DNA of 6,951 nt from Thermodesulfovibrionales bacterium (GTDB taxonomy: Bacteria > Nitrospirota > Thermodesulfovibrionia > Thermodesulfovibrionales > UBA1546): the NCBI GenBank assembly GCA_030018605.1, contig JASEHP010000087.1, forward strand, positions 1 to 6,951, read 5' to 3'. The notes beneath the pieces were generated by a model. That model was not told the DNA's origin, did not search any database, and saw only the letters and a program-made list of their open reading frames with translations. Every line of letters begins with the position of its first letter. Position 1 is the first letter of the stretch. The translations under genes were made by a program, and so were the position numbers. Below are positions 1 through 6,852 of this stretch, piece after piece.

Positions 1-292
1 TTCCCTTGAGAATTATACCCTAATTCATATTTACAGAATTGATGTTACTCTATCTTTTAAATATAAAGAAAGCACATAACACAACCTTCAATCGGAATGG
101 GAATAGCGTTGATGTGCTCTTCATTCGTGTCTGCTGGTTAATTAACCATTTCATCCGCAAAGTTTCAGATATCTAACAATAATAATTTTGTAACTGGGAT
201 ATCAACTTTATCGAAGATTTTCCTTTACGCAGCCCGAAAGTAATCAATTGTCAGAATTATTGGCCAAAACTTGCAGTATGTCAGAAAAGCAC
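1..292. other. Intergenic region without a convincing gene
   Basis: This stretch is AT-rich and has no open frame of useful length on either strand. Besides the hairpin at 71-118 it holds a 14-bp perfect palindrome TGGTTAATTAACCA at 135-148. It also holds two GATATC sites, at 168-173 (within AGATATCT) and 198-203. A minus-strand TATAAT lies at 17-12, with no good -35 box at the usual spacing, and could belong to a promoter for a gene left of the window. None of these can be assigned a function from the sequence. Confidence 0.5.
71..118 (-). terminator. Candidate hairpin terminator downstream of the PilZ-receiver gene
   Basis: Read on the minus strand, AGCACAT (118-112) pairs with ATGTGCT (77-71). 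After a one-base bulge the stem continues with AACGC against GTGTT, giving 12 pairs including one G-U. The same hairpin on the plus strand would have an A-C mismatch there, so it is better formed in a minus-strand transcript. The stem is followed by the T-rich TTCTTTATATTT. The long loop (23 nt), the interrupted T-tract and the distance of about 175 nt from the stop codon at 293 keep confidence low. Confidence 0.3.
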
Positions 293-1000
293 CTAACCTT
301 TACTTTTACGGTGTAGCATTGCCTTGACTGTTTCAATTAATTTTTCCGTTGAGGTTGCTGTTTTTAATAAAAACTCATCTGCACCGCCGCTGATAAGTTT
401 ATCTATCGTGTCCTGCGTGATAGTCGAAGAAAACACTAATACCGGTATATTCTTCCATTTGGGTGACGCCTTTAACATTGATAGCACTTTAAATCCGTCC
501 ATGTCTTCCATATATAAATCAAGGATTATTAAATTCGGTGTGTGTTCATTGAGCATTTTAATCCCTTCCATCCCACCCCTTGCTTCAATAACCAAAAAAC
601 CACTTTCAACCAGATTGATCCTGTTTATTTTTCGGGACATATCATGATCTTCAATTAACATAATTTTATCTTCCCTGTCTGCCTTATAATGAGACATTAT
701 GTTCTCAATTATTTCTTTGATGATTGCCCTTTGGCCATCACTTACATCAACAAACTCGATTCCCACTCCAACCCCAGGCTGAAAATGCCTGATTTGCGCC
801 TTAACCGTTACCTTCTTATTTTTATAAGGAATCGTAACATCAAAAAGACAATTTTCTGCAAATATATTTCCTATAGATAAATAGAGCCCGCCTTCACTGA
901 CATCTATACATTGAAAATCCTTCTTGATATCAACTAAAAGCTTCTCTGTGAGAAGGACTCTCTGTTGTTTTCTGTTATCTTGTTTCTCTTCGGCGTCCAT
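293..1000 (-). CDS. PilZ domain-response regulator receiver protein
   Basis: This is a 235-aa cytoplasmic signalling protein. Residues about 8-100 form a PilZ domain, the common c-di-GMP receptor: the first binding motif RxxxR is R10-K-Q-Q-R14, and the second is D33-V-S-E-G-G38 (DxSxxG), so the usual ligand residues are present. Residues about 110-232 form a receiver domain: acidic pair E117/D118, phosphoacceptor D161 in LIILDLYMEDMDGF, S191 at the conserved Ser/Thr position, and K213. There is no DNA-binding or enzymatic output domain, so it probably acts through protein contacts. The usual KP after the lysine is KT here. An open frame continues back to 1123, but that extension runs into the tRNA; the ATG at 1000 has an AGGA site and starts just before the PilZ domain. 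A role in motility or surface behaviour is a guess, and no partner kinase is in view. Confidence 0.9.
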   Translation of the reverse strand: MDAEEKQDNRKQQRVLLTEKLLVDIKKDFQCIDVSEGGLYLSIGNIFAENCLFDVTIPYKNKKVTVKAQIRHFQPGVGVGIEFVDVSDGQRAIIKEIIENIMSHYKADREDKIMLIEDHDMSRKINRINLVESGFLVIEARGGMEGIKMLNEHTPNLIILDLYMEDMDGFKVLSMLKASPKWKNIPVLVFSSTITQDTIDKLISGGADEFLLKTATSTEKLIETVKAMLHRKSKG

Positions 1001-1072
1001 ACTTGTCCTGTTTGAGTGTTTTGAAAAGTTTTTAAACAGCCTGCGCCATTTTTCCTTCCAGCCACAAAAATT
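1001..1072 (-). promoter_or_regulatory. tRNA to PilZ-receiver leader, with RBS and a possible mini-ORF
   Basis: These 72 nt separate the tRNA 3' end from the PilZ-receiver start. The gene's ribosome-binding site is AGGA (1009-1006), 5 nt before the ATG. Further upstream GGAAGG (1059-1054) precedes ATG at 1049-1047, which opens a five-codon ORF (M-A-Q-A-V) closing at TAA 1034-1032. CTGTTT (1039-1034 on the minus strand) can pair with AAACAG (1013-1008), and the second arm takes in part of the AGGA. The hairpin is AT-rich and has a 20-nt loop, so it is weak. I see no separate promoter here, so the gene may rely on read-through from the tRNA promoter. Confidence 0.35.
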
Positions 1073-1149
1073 TGGTGGCGGTGCAGGGATTTGAACCCCG
1101 GACACTGCGGATATGAGCCGCATGCTCTAACCAACTGAGCTACACCGCC
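1073..1149 (-). tRNA. tRNA-Met (CAU anticodon), CCA encoded
   Basis: The reverse complement folds into a full cloverleaf. The acceptor stem is GGCGGTG with CACCGCC. The D arm is GCTC/GAGC, the anticodon stem TGCGG/CCGCA with loop CTCATAT, and the T arm CGGGG/CCCTG with loop TTCAAAT. The anticodon CAT lies at 1115-1113. The discriminator is A, and the terminal CCA is encoded (1075-1073). The paired G1:C72 and the anticodon stem argue against initiator tRNA. A CAU anticodon is also used by tRNA-Ile2, where the C is modified to lysidine. Overall resemblance to elongator tRNA-Met makes that the better call. It is the only stable RNA gene seen here. Confidence 0.93.
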
Positions 1150-1157
1150 GTTTAAAG

Positions 1158-1217
1158 ACAGTGATTAGTGAATAGTTGTTAGTGAACAGACACTGACACT
1201 GAAAACTGACACTAATT
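1158..1217. repeat. Degenerate AGTG/CACT repeat cluster in the rodA-tRNA spacer
   Basis: The spacer is built from short near-repeats. On the plus strand TTAGTGAATAG (from 1165) and TTAGTGAACAG (from 1179) are near-identical copies, followed by repeated GACACT units in 1190-1213. The two halves are complementary: ATTAGTG at 1164-1170 pairs perfectly with CACTAAT at 1210-1216. In the tRNA precursor this lies largely in the transcribed leader. No run of T follows, so it is not a convincing intrinsic terminator. It could be a small dispersed repeat or a leader structure used in tRNA processing. Confidence 0.5.
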
Positions 1218-1243
1218 ATAACAGAAGAGGCGTTTTTAATAAA
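1215..1243 (-). promoter_or_regulatory. Extended -10 promoter of the tRNA gene (and possibly the PilZ-receiver gene)
   Basis: On the minus strand a perfect TATAAT (1220-1215) is preceded by TG at the extended -10 position (TGT at 1223-1221). A weak -35 TTTATT (1243-1238) lies 17 bp upstream and overlaps the last codons and stop of rodA. Initiation would fall near 1208, about 59 nt before the mature tRNA 5' end. I see no terminator between rodA and here, so operon read-through into the tRNA is also possible. Confidence 0.55.
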
Positions 1244-2354
1244 AGAGTTCAAATCTCCTTGACCTTATGTTTATCAGGATTCCTGCTGCAATGAAGTTTG
1301 AAAGAAGCGCTGTGCCTCCGTAGCTCATAAAAGGTAATGGAATGCCTACCACAGGCATAATGCCGAGGGTCATGCCTACATTTATAAAGAAGTAGGTTGA
1401 GAACATGGCTGTTATTCCGGCAGCGAGGAGCCTCCCGAATTCATCTTTTGCCTTTAATGCGGTATCAAGTCCTCTGAGAATTAAGGCGAGGTAAATAAGC
1501 AGAAGGAAAATGCTCCCAACAAGCCCCCATTCCTCTGCGAACACCGCAAAGATAAAATCAGTCTGTTTTTCCGGGAGAAACCTGAACGGCCCTTGTGTTC
1601 CCTTCAGGTAGCCTTTTCCAAGAATACCGCCTGAGCCTATCGCAATCTTTGACTGATTTATGTGATAGCCGATTCCTGCCGGATCTGCCTCAGGCTCCAT
1701 GAATGCAACAATCCTGTTTTTCTGATAATCTTTAAGCCCTTCCCACATTATGCTGCCGATGAATGGAATTGACAGCGCTCCGATTATAATCAGCAGTATG
1801 ACAACTTTTTTTTGTAGTCCCTTCACAATGCTGAGCGATAAAAACATTATTAAGAGAATAACTGCGGTGCCGAGGTCCGGCTGTTTGAGTAAGATTATCA
1901 GCGGGATAAACGTGAAGACAAGAAAAATTTTTATGATAGAAGTCAATCCCATTGTGCCGTTGATTTCCAGAAAATGTCTCGATACGACTATTATGAACAT
2001 TAGCCTGAATATTTCGGACGGCTGAAAAGAAAGCGGCCCGATAGACAGCCATCTTTGCGCGCCCATGCCTATTTTCCCTGCAAAGAGGACAATCAAGAGC
2101 AGGACTATGCCTATAGCATACACCGGATAAGCAAATCTGCTTAACCAGATATAATCAAAACCCACTATAAAAAATAACGCTGTGACTCCAAGCAGGAGCC
2201 AGTAAATCTGTTTTATGTGATAATTTGGCTGTTCATGAGGGAGTAAGGGGCGTGTGGCGCTATATATTGTCATTATGCCTATAACAGACAGAAGGATAAC
2301 TATCAAGAAGGTGCCCCAGTCAAAATTTTTAACCAGCCTCCTGTTTATTCGCAT
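1236..2354 (-). CDS. rodA: RodA, SEDS-family peptidoglycan glycosyltransferase
   Basis: RodA polymerises lipid II into glycan strands in the inner membrane, partnered with PBP2. The 372-aa length and about ten hydrophobic segments fit the SEDS family. Visible marks are GAQRWLSIGPLSFQPSE (98-114), KQPDLGTA (158-165), PEKQTDFIFAVFAEEWGLVG (shown as 261-280) and the C-terminal MSYGGTALLSN (343-353). D266 in KQTDF aligns with the essential aspartate known from other RodA proteins. The adjacent PBP2 gene and the absence of division genes favour RodA over FtsW. The start lies 22 nt after the mrdA stop. It lacks a well-spaced ribosome-binding site: the nearest candidate GAGG is about 17 nt away, while a perfect AGGAGG lies just inside the coding sequence. 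No upstream in-frame ATG, GTG or TTG exists, so 2354 stays the best start. Confidence 0.96.
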   Translation of the reverse strand: MRINRRLVKNFDWGTFLIVILLSVIGIMTIYSATRPLLPHEQPNYHIKQIYWLLLGVTALFFIVGFDYIWLSRFAYPVYAIGIVLLLIVLFAGKIGMGAQRWLSIGPLSFQPSEIFRLMFIIVVSRHFLEINGTMGLTSIIKIFLVFTFIPLIILLKQPDLGTAVILLIMFLSLSIVKGLQKKVVILLIIIGALSIPFIGSIMWEGLKDYQKNRIVAFMEPEADPAGIGYHINQSKIAIGSGGILGKGYLKGTQGPFRFLPEKQTDFIFAVFAEEWGLVGSIFLLLIYLALILRGLDTALKAKDEFGRLLAAGITAMFSTYFFINVGMTLGIMPVVGIPLPFMSYGGTALLSNFIAAGILINIRSRRFELFY

Positions 2355-2376
2355 ATGTATGGAGAATGCCGCCTCT

Positions 2377-4161
2377 CTAATTTTCAGCTTTTAATTTTTC
2401 ATTTTTCAGATACGCTTCTATCGCCAGTTTTGCAATCGGAGCTGCGGCTCCGCCGCCATGGCCGCCATGCTCAACAAATACGCATACTGCAATAGCGGGT
2501 TTTTCTATAGGCGCAAATGCCACAAACCATGCATGGTCACGAAATTTTTCAGGCAGGAGATGTGAACTTCTCCTTATGCCCACCACCTGCGCGGTTCCTG
2601 TTTTTCCTCCGACCGGCGCGATAGATGATCTTGCTGCGCCGCCTGTGCCGCCGCCTTCATTTACAACACCGTAAAGACCGTCTCTTACAAGGTCAAGAAC
2701 ATGGGGTTTTATATCCACACTCGCAATGGGCTGTAACGGCCCCTCTGCCTTAACCATCACAGGACTGTATATTAAACCTCCATTGGCAACCACGCTCATA
2801 AGTTGAGCCATCTGCATCGGGGTAGTGGCCACATAACCCTGACCTATGGCTGCGTTGAATGTCTCGCCGAGATACCACTGCTGATTTCTTTTCTCATGCT
2901 TCCACTTGGTGTCCGGTATCAGTCCTGAGCGCTCTTTTACCATCTGCAACCCTGTCTCGTTTCCGAGACCGAGTTTTCTTGCATACTCTGCAATCTTATC
3001 TATTCCGAGACGCTTTCCTACTTCATAAAAATAAACATCGCATGATTCAACTATTGCTCTGTGCATAGAAACTGTCCCGTGTCCGCCCTTTTTCCAGCAG
3101 CCAAACTGCCACTTCCCGTAAGTTATTCCTCCGGTGCAGGTAACTTTAGTGTCGGGAGTGACAACTCCTTCATTGAGCGCTGCGATAGCCGTGACAATCT
3201 TGAATGTTGAGCCGGGTGGATACTGACTCTGGAGCGCCCTGTTAAGCATAGGAACTTTTTTATCCTGAATCAACGCTACCCATTGACTGTAATTTACGCC
3301 GCGCGCAAACAGATTAGGATTAAAAGACGGCCTGCTCACAAGCCCGAGTATTTCTCCTGTATCAGGTTTCAAAGCAACAACTGCGCCTGCTCTTCCGGCA
3401 AAAGCCTCTTCCGCAGCTTTCTGTAGATTAATGTCTATGCTCAATTTTAAGTCCTTTCCCTTAACAGGGGGATTCTCCTTCAGAAGTTTTATCTCCCTTC
3501 CAAGGGCGTCAATTTCTATAATCCTTTCTCCGGGTATTCCGCGCAGAGTCCTGTCAAAAATAAGTTCTGTGCCCCATTGCCCGATAAATGCCTCCGGCGG
3601 CACATCTTTAAACTCAGGATTTTTTGACTGGGAAGGGTTAAGTTTGCCGAGATACCCGATGAGATGGGCTCCGATATCTCCGTACAGATATTCACGGCTC
3701 ATATCAATGTCAATTATCAATCCGGGGAAATCTGAGCGCCTTGTTTCTATCGCCGCTATTTCTTTGAACGTGAGACCTTCCTTAAGTTTTATAGGCTCAA
3801 ACGGACTCAGTCCTTTTTTGTTTGTTCTGGCATAAATATCACCGGCGTTAATTCCAAGAATATCAGCTAAATACTGGATATTTACCTGTTTTAAATTCTC
3901 GGGCATGAGTGAAGCGTAAAAGTATGGAGAATTTTTTACCAAGGGAGCGCCGTTTCTGTCATATATTATTCCCCTTGGAGCAGGGATTTTAATTATACGG
4001 AGCATGTTCCCCATGGATATTTTCCCGTATTCTTTCCCCTGAAGAACCTGAAGCTGCCACAGCCTGATTGCAAACAGCGCGAACAGCCCGACAATGACAT
4101 AACTTGCCAGCAATATCCTGTTTCTGCTCGGTTGCGAGTCGCAACGACTGTTATTGCTCAT
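2377..4161 (-). CDS. mrdA: Penicillin-binding protein 2 (class B, elongation transpeptidase)
   Basis: PBP2 is the DD-transpeptidase that crosslinks new peptidoglycan during lateral growth, working as a complex with RodA. The 594-aa product has a cytoplasmic N-terminus, a single membrane anchor at about 16-36, and a pedestal/dimerisation domain at about 55-230 that opens with APRGIIYDRNG (61-71) and contains SREYLYGDIGAHLIGYLG (155-172). The transpeptidase domain runs from about 255 to 585. Its active-site motifs are all present: nucleophile S318 in PPGSTFK with K321, SCD at 373-375 (PBP2 proteins often have D where other PBPs have N), and KTGT at 520-523. The ATG at 4161 follows GAGG with a 7-nt gap. 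The PBP2-type SxD motif and its rodA neighbour favour PBP2 over the division enzyme PBP3. Confidence 0.97.
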   Translation of the reverse strand: MSNNSRCDSQPSRNRILLASYVIVGLFALFAIRLWQLQVLQGKEYGKISMGNMLRIIKIPAPRGIIYDRNGAPLVKNSPYFYASLMPENLKQVNIQYLADILGINAGDIYARTNKKGLSPFEPIKLKEGLTFKEIAAIETRRSDFPGLIIDIDMSREYLYGDIGAHLIGYLGKLNPSQSKNPEFKDVPPEAFIGQWGTELIFDRTLRGIPGERIIEIDALGREIKLLKENPPVKGKDLKLSIDINLQKAAEEAFAGRAGAVVALKPDTGEILGLVSRPSFNPNLFARGVNYSQWVALIQDKKVPMLNRALQSQYPPGSTFKIVTAIAALNEGVVTPDTKVTCTGGITYGKWQFGCWKKGGHGTVSMHRAIVESCDVYFYEVGKRLGIDKIAEYARKLGLGNETGLQMVKERSGLIPDTKWKHEKRNQQWYLGETFNAAIGQGYVATTPMQMAQLMSVVANGGLIYSPVMVKAEGPLQPIASVDIKPHVLDLVRDGLYGVVNEGGGTGGAARSSIAPVGGKTGTAQVVGIRRSSHLLPEKFRDHAWFVAFAPIEKPAIAVCVFVEHGGHGGGAAAPIAKLAIEAYLKNEKLKAEN

Positions 4162-4603
4162 TTTGAGGCCTCATAAATATGCCGAATAAGGAATTTATGA
4201 GTGCAGCGGTAAGTATTATGGAAATTGCGTTTGGAATTGAAGTAGGCATGCCCTCAAACAGGGTTTTGGAAAAGAATACAATTATGCCGTTGACGGCAGT
4301 CAACAGGGAAATGCCTATTACTCCAAGAACCGGTGTCCACCGGAAAAAGCTTCCTGACATAGAAGCGGAGAGAAAGCCTACAATGCCTTTCCCTAAGATA
4401 TTGGGGCCGAGGATGCCTCCGGAAAGACTGTCGCCTATAAGCCCTACAAATGAACCGAACAGCATGCCTTTGGTTTCTCCGTTCTTTAACCCGAAGCAAT
4501 AGACAATAGCTGCTGCCAGATCAGGCCGTGAGCCAGAAATTGATATTCTGCTCTCAAGAAGAAACGCTGAGAATATGCTGAGGAGCAGAATGATTTTCCT
4601 CAT
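4151..4603 (-). CDS. mreD: Rod shape-determining protein MreD
   Basis: MreD is a small polytopic inner-membrane partner of MreC in the elongasome; its exact activity is unsettled. The 150-aa product is slightly short of the usual 160-170 aa and almost entirely hydrophobic, with about five predicted membrane segments (roughly 2-17, 28-40, 46-60, 92-112 and 124-144). Family marks are RPDL at 26-29 and the glycine-rich GLIGDSLSGGILGPN at 54-68, which matches the common MreD pattern of a loop with GD followed by SGG..G.N. Sequence conservation in this family is low, so the position between mreC and mrdA adds much of the certainty. It overlaps mreC by 4 nt and mrdA by 11 nt. Confidence 0.93.
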   Translation of the reverse strand: MRKIILLLSIFSAFLLESRISISGSRPDLAAAIVYCFGLKNGETKGMLFGSFVGLIGDSLSGGILGPNILGKGIVGFLSASMSGSFFRWTPVLGVIGISLLTAVNGIIVFFSKTLFEGMPTSIPNAISIILTAALINSLFGIFMRPQNEQ

Positions 4604-5382
4604 CGTCCTATTATCACGACTTCTTCAAGTTTTGTGCTGTCCTGAAGCGGAGTAACCTCTATGTTCTGGAAAAGGCCCGTGCCTTTTTTTGCAGTTCGGG
4701 TTACAGCGCCGACAGGTATTCCCGGAGGGAAAAGAGAATCAAGCCCTGATGTAAGCGCCATTTCGTTTTCTTTTATTTCATATTCGTGAGAGACATATTT
4801 CAGCATACATGTTTTTGAACCCGTTCCGGAGATTATGCCTTCAGTTCTGCTTTCCTGAAGCCTTATCGCAGCCGAGAAATTCACATCATTTAGCAGAAGG
4901 ACATATGAGTAAGAATTCAATGCGGAAAAAATCTTGCCTACAAGACCTTTGCCGGTTATCACTGCCATATCTTTTTCTACGCCGTCATTCCTGCCTTTGT
5001 TTATCACAAGCGTATTTGTCCACTGGTCATTGCCTCTGGAGATAACCCGTGCGGCAGTGACGTATTTCTTTTCTTTTTTTTTCAGGGCCAGCAGTTCTCC
5101 GAGCCTTGCATTCTCAAGAACTGCCTCCTTGTATTTATGCCGCTCCATAAGCAGCGTATCAACCTCCAGCTTCAATCTCCTGTTTTCTTCATCGCGCAGT
5201 TGTATCTTTTTGAAGGTGTCTTTTATTTTTGAACAGACAGAATTAACGGCATCATTAGCGATGTTGACAGGGTAGTTTATAAGGCGCAGAGGATTAGGCA
5301 GTCCCCTATTGCTCTGGTATGTCATCAGAATGAATGACGCAATGATAAGAGAAAAAAAAAGCAAAAACCTCTTCTTGGGCAT
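4600..5382 (-). CDS. mreC: Rod shape-determining protein MreC
   Basis: MreC is a bitopic inner-membrane protein whose periplasmic part binds PBP2 and helps activate the RodA-PBP2 synthase, connecting it to MreB. The 260-aa product shows a short basic cytoplasmic N-terminus (MPKKR), one membrane helix at about 6-22, and a charged coiled-coil stretch at about 51-105 rich in E, K, R and L. The C-terminal beta domain runs from about 107 to 258, including AARVISRGNDQWTNTLVINKG at 110-130 (shown here only as a location), KGLVGKI near 145-151 and a typical SGLDSLFPPGIPVG segment near 212-225. The start codon overlaps the mreB stop by one base, and the nearest AAGGA is about 16 nt away, so coupled re-initiation is likely. 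The stop overlaps mreD as ATGA. Confidence 0.96.
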   Translation of the reverse strand: MPKKRFLLFFSLIIASFILMTYQSNRGLPNPLRLINYPVNIANDAVNSVCSKIKDTFKKIQLRDEENRRLKLEVDTLLMERHKYKEAVLENARLGELLALKKKEKKYVTAARVISRGNDQWTNTLVINKGRNDGVEKDMAVITGKGLVGKIFSALNSYSYVLLLNDVNFSAAIRLQESRTEGIISGTGSKTCMLKYVSHEYEIKENEMALTSGLDSLFPPGIPVGAVTRTAKKGTGLFQNIEVTPLQDSTKLEEVVIIGR

Positions 5383-6413
5383 TAATTAATGGATATTTTC
5401 CTTAGAAGTTCGAAGTCGTCAAGCATCTTTCCAACCCCTCTCACAACTGCGGTAAGAGGGTCATCTGCCACTATTACAGGAAGTCCGGTCTCTTCTCTTA
5501 TAAATGTATCAAGCCCCTTTAAGAGCGCTCCGCCGCCTGCAAGCACAATGCCGCGGTCAACGATGTCTGCCGCAAGTTCAGGCGGTGTGTTCTCAAGCGT
5601 GACCTTTATCGTGTCAAGAATTGTATTTACAGATTCACTAATGGCCTCCCGTATTTCGTCCTCGTTTATGGTTATGGTTTTTGGAATGCCTGATATAAGG
5701 TCTCTTCCTTTTATCTCCATTTCACAGTGGCCGTCTCCGTCCGAAGGGCATGCAGACCCTATCTCTATCTTTATCTGTTCTGCTGTCCTCTCACCTATCA
5801 TGAGGTTGTAACGCCGTTTCATATAAGCGATGAGTTCTTCATCCATCTTATCTCCGCCTACCCTTACAGCCTTGCTGTATACGATACCGTCAAGCGAGAT
5901 GACTGCTATATCAGTGGTGCCTCCTCCAATGTCAACAATCATATTCCCTGACGGCTCACCCACAGGCAGCCCCACACCGACTGCCGCAGCCATCGGCTCT
6001 TCAATCAGGTAGACTTCCCGCGCACCCGATGCCTGCGCCGCATCTTTTACAGCGCGCTGTTCAACCTGTGTTATGCCTGACGGAACTCCTATGATTACCC
6101 TCGGCGACACAAAGCTCCGCCTGTTATGCACCTTTGCAATGAAATACTTGAGCATCTCGCCTGTGGCGTCAAAGTCTGCTATTACCCCATCCTTCATCGG
6201 TCGTATAGCCATTATATTCACAGGCGTTTTCCCCAGCATCTTTTTGGCTTCGGCGCCGATTGCGATAGGTTTCTTGTTGTCTTTCCTTATAACAACGACA
6301 GAGGGTTCATCGCATACGATACCTTTGCCTTTAACAAATACGAGAGTATTTGCAGTGCCAAGATCTATAGCAAGATCATTTGAGAATAAACCAAGAACAT
6401 TGTTTAAGAACAT
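5382..6413 (-). CDS. mreB: Rod shape-determining protein MreB, bacterial actin
   Basis: MreB is an actin-like ATPase that forms short filaments on the inner face of the cytoplasmic membrane and guides lateral wall synthesis. The 343-aa length is normal for the family. The first residues (MFLNNVLGLF) look like the amphipathic membrane-binding segment. The phosphate-1 loop is DLAIDLGTANTLV at 13-25, LIEEP lies at 136-140, the phosphate-2 loop is VDIGGGTTD at 160-168, and the adenosine motif is LAGGGALLKG at 291-300. The paralogue ParM and chaperone DnaK are excluded by length and motif spacing. The ATG at 6413 follows AGGAG with a 7-nt gap, the best ribosome-binding site in the operon, located inside the end of the RDD gene. 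The stop shares one base with the mreC start (TAATG). Confidence 0.98.
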   Translation of the reverse strand: MFLNNVLGLFSNDLAIDLGTANTLVFVKGKGIVCDEPSVVVIRKDNKKPIAIGAEAKKMLGKTPVNIMAIRPMKDGVIADFDATGEMLKYFIAKVHNRRSFVSPRVIIGVPSGITQVEQRAVKDAAQASGAREVYLIEEPMAAAVGVGLPVGEPSGNMIVDIGGGTTDIAVISLDGIVYSKAVRVGGDKMDEELIAYMKRRYNLMIGERTAEQIKIEIGSACPSDGDGHCEMEIKGRDLISGIPKTITINEDEIREAISESVNTILDTIKVTLENTPPELAADIVDRGIVLAGGGALLKGLDTFIREETGLPVIVADDPLTAVVRGVGKMLDDFELLRKISIN

Positions 6414-6847
6414 TTCTTCTCTCCTTCTGTATTATAACTTTTACTTTCTTCAATAACAGTTGTCTTGGCAATCTCATCGCCAAGCCTCATTCCTTCTTTG
6501 CTCCCGAGAAGCATTACGAACTCAACCCCTACTACAAGGAGCGTAATAACCCATCCGATTAATGGAATTCTCCATAGAGCTGCGCCGATACACAGCACAA
6601 GGTTTCTCAGTATTGACTCTCTGACCGAACACGCCTTACCGTCTGCAATGGAAACAACCTTTAATCCTGTAAGCTGTTTCCCAAGGCTCTTGCCATTTAA
6701 AAACCCGTCGCTGATTAACAGATAAGCAAGTCCGGCAAAAAATCCCACTCTCGGTATCATCTCTGCTGCAGCAGCGACAATTATAAGGTCAATCGTCTTT
6801 GCAACACTTCTGAGAAGCAGGCTTGCTCTTTTGGGTTCTTCCAACAT
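6404..6847 (-). CDS. RDD-family integral membrane protein, head of the elongasome operon
   Basis: This is a 147-aa membrane protein that I assign to the RDD family, whose biochemical role is mostly unknown. Family marks are the N-terminal R13...D20 pattern (LLRSVAKTID), the signature NGKSLGKQLTGLKVV at about 51-65, and the C-terminal MRLGDEIAKTTVIE at about 120-133, which corresponds to the usual LHDRIAGT-type ending. Hydrophobic stretches lie at about 17-30, 33-46 and 84-115, so two to four membrane passes are likely. The tail after 134 is polar and lysine-rich. The ATG at 6847 has no recognisable ribosome-binding site; it is chosen because the domain begins within a few residues of it. The gene ends 10 nt inside mreB, so the two are probably translated together. 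A link to envelope or shape functions is inferred from that position only. Confidence 0.85.
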   Translation of the reverse strand: MLEEPKRASLLLRSVAKTIDLIIVAAAAEMIPRVGFFAGLAYLLISDGFLNGKSLGKQLTGLKVVSIADGKACSVRESILRNLVLCIGAALWRIPLIGWVITLLVVGVEFVMLLGSKEGMRLGDEIAKTTVIEESKSYNTEGEKKCS

Positions 6848-6852
6848 CTAAA

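Noticed and set aside
135..148. 14-bp perfect palindrome as an operator
   Set aside because: It is an isolated AT-rich palindrome without a nearby promoter or gene start, so no function can be supported.
50..154. 34-codon minus-strand frame in the left intergenic region
   Set aside because: It has no clear ribosome-binding site and an unremarkable composition, and it overlaps the hairpin at 71-118. It is expected by chance.
1001..1123. N-terminal extension of the PilZ-receiver frame to an ATG at 1123
   Set aside because: The extra 41 residues are read through the tRNA gene and its flank and lie outside any domain. The ATG at 1000 has a good ribosome-binding site.
934..1134. 66-aa minus-strand frame across the tRNA and the PilZ gene start
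   Set aside because: It is a shadow frame over the tRNA and the PilZ domain start, with no recognisable protein features.
3037..3045. SCD in place of SxN in PBP2, considered as a damaged active site
   Set aside because: Aspartate at this position is common in PBP2 proteins, and the SxxK and KTG motifs are intact.
4179..6725. Several plus-strand open frames of 60-140 aa opposite the operon genes
   Set aside because: All lie antisense to well-supported genes, are rich in S, P and R as expected for mirror frames, and lack domains or upstream signals.
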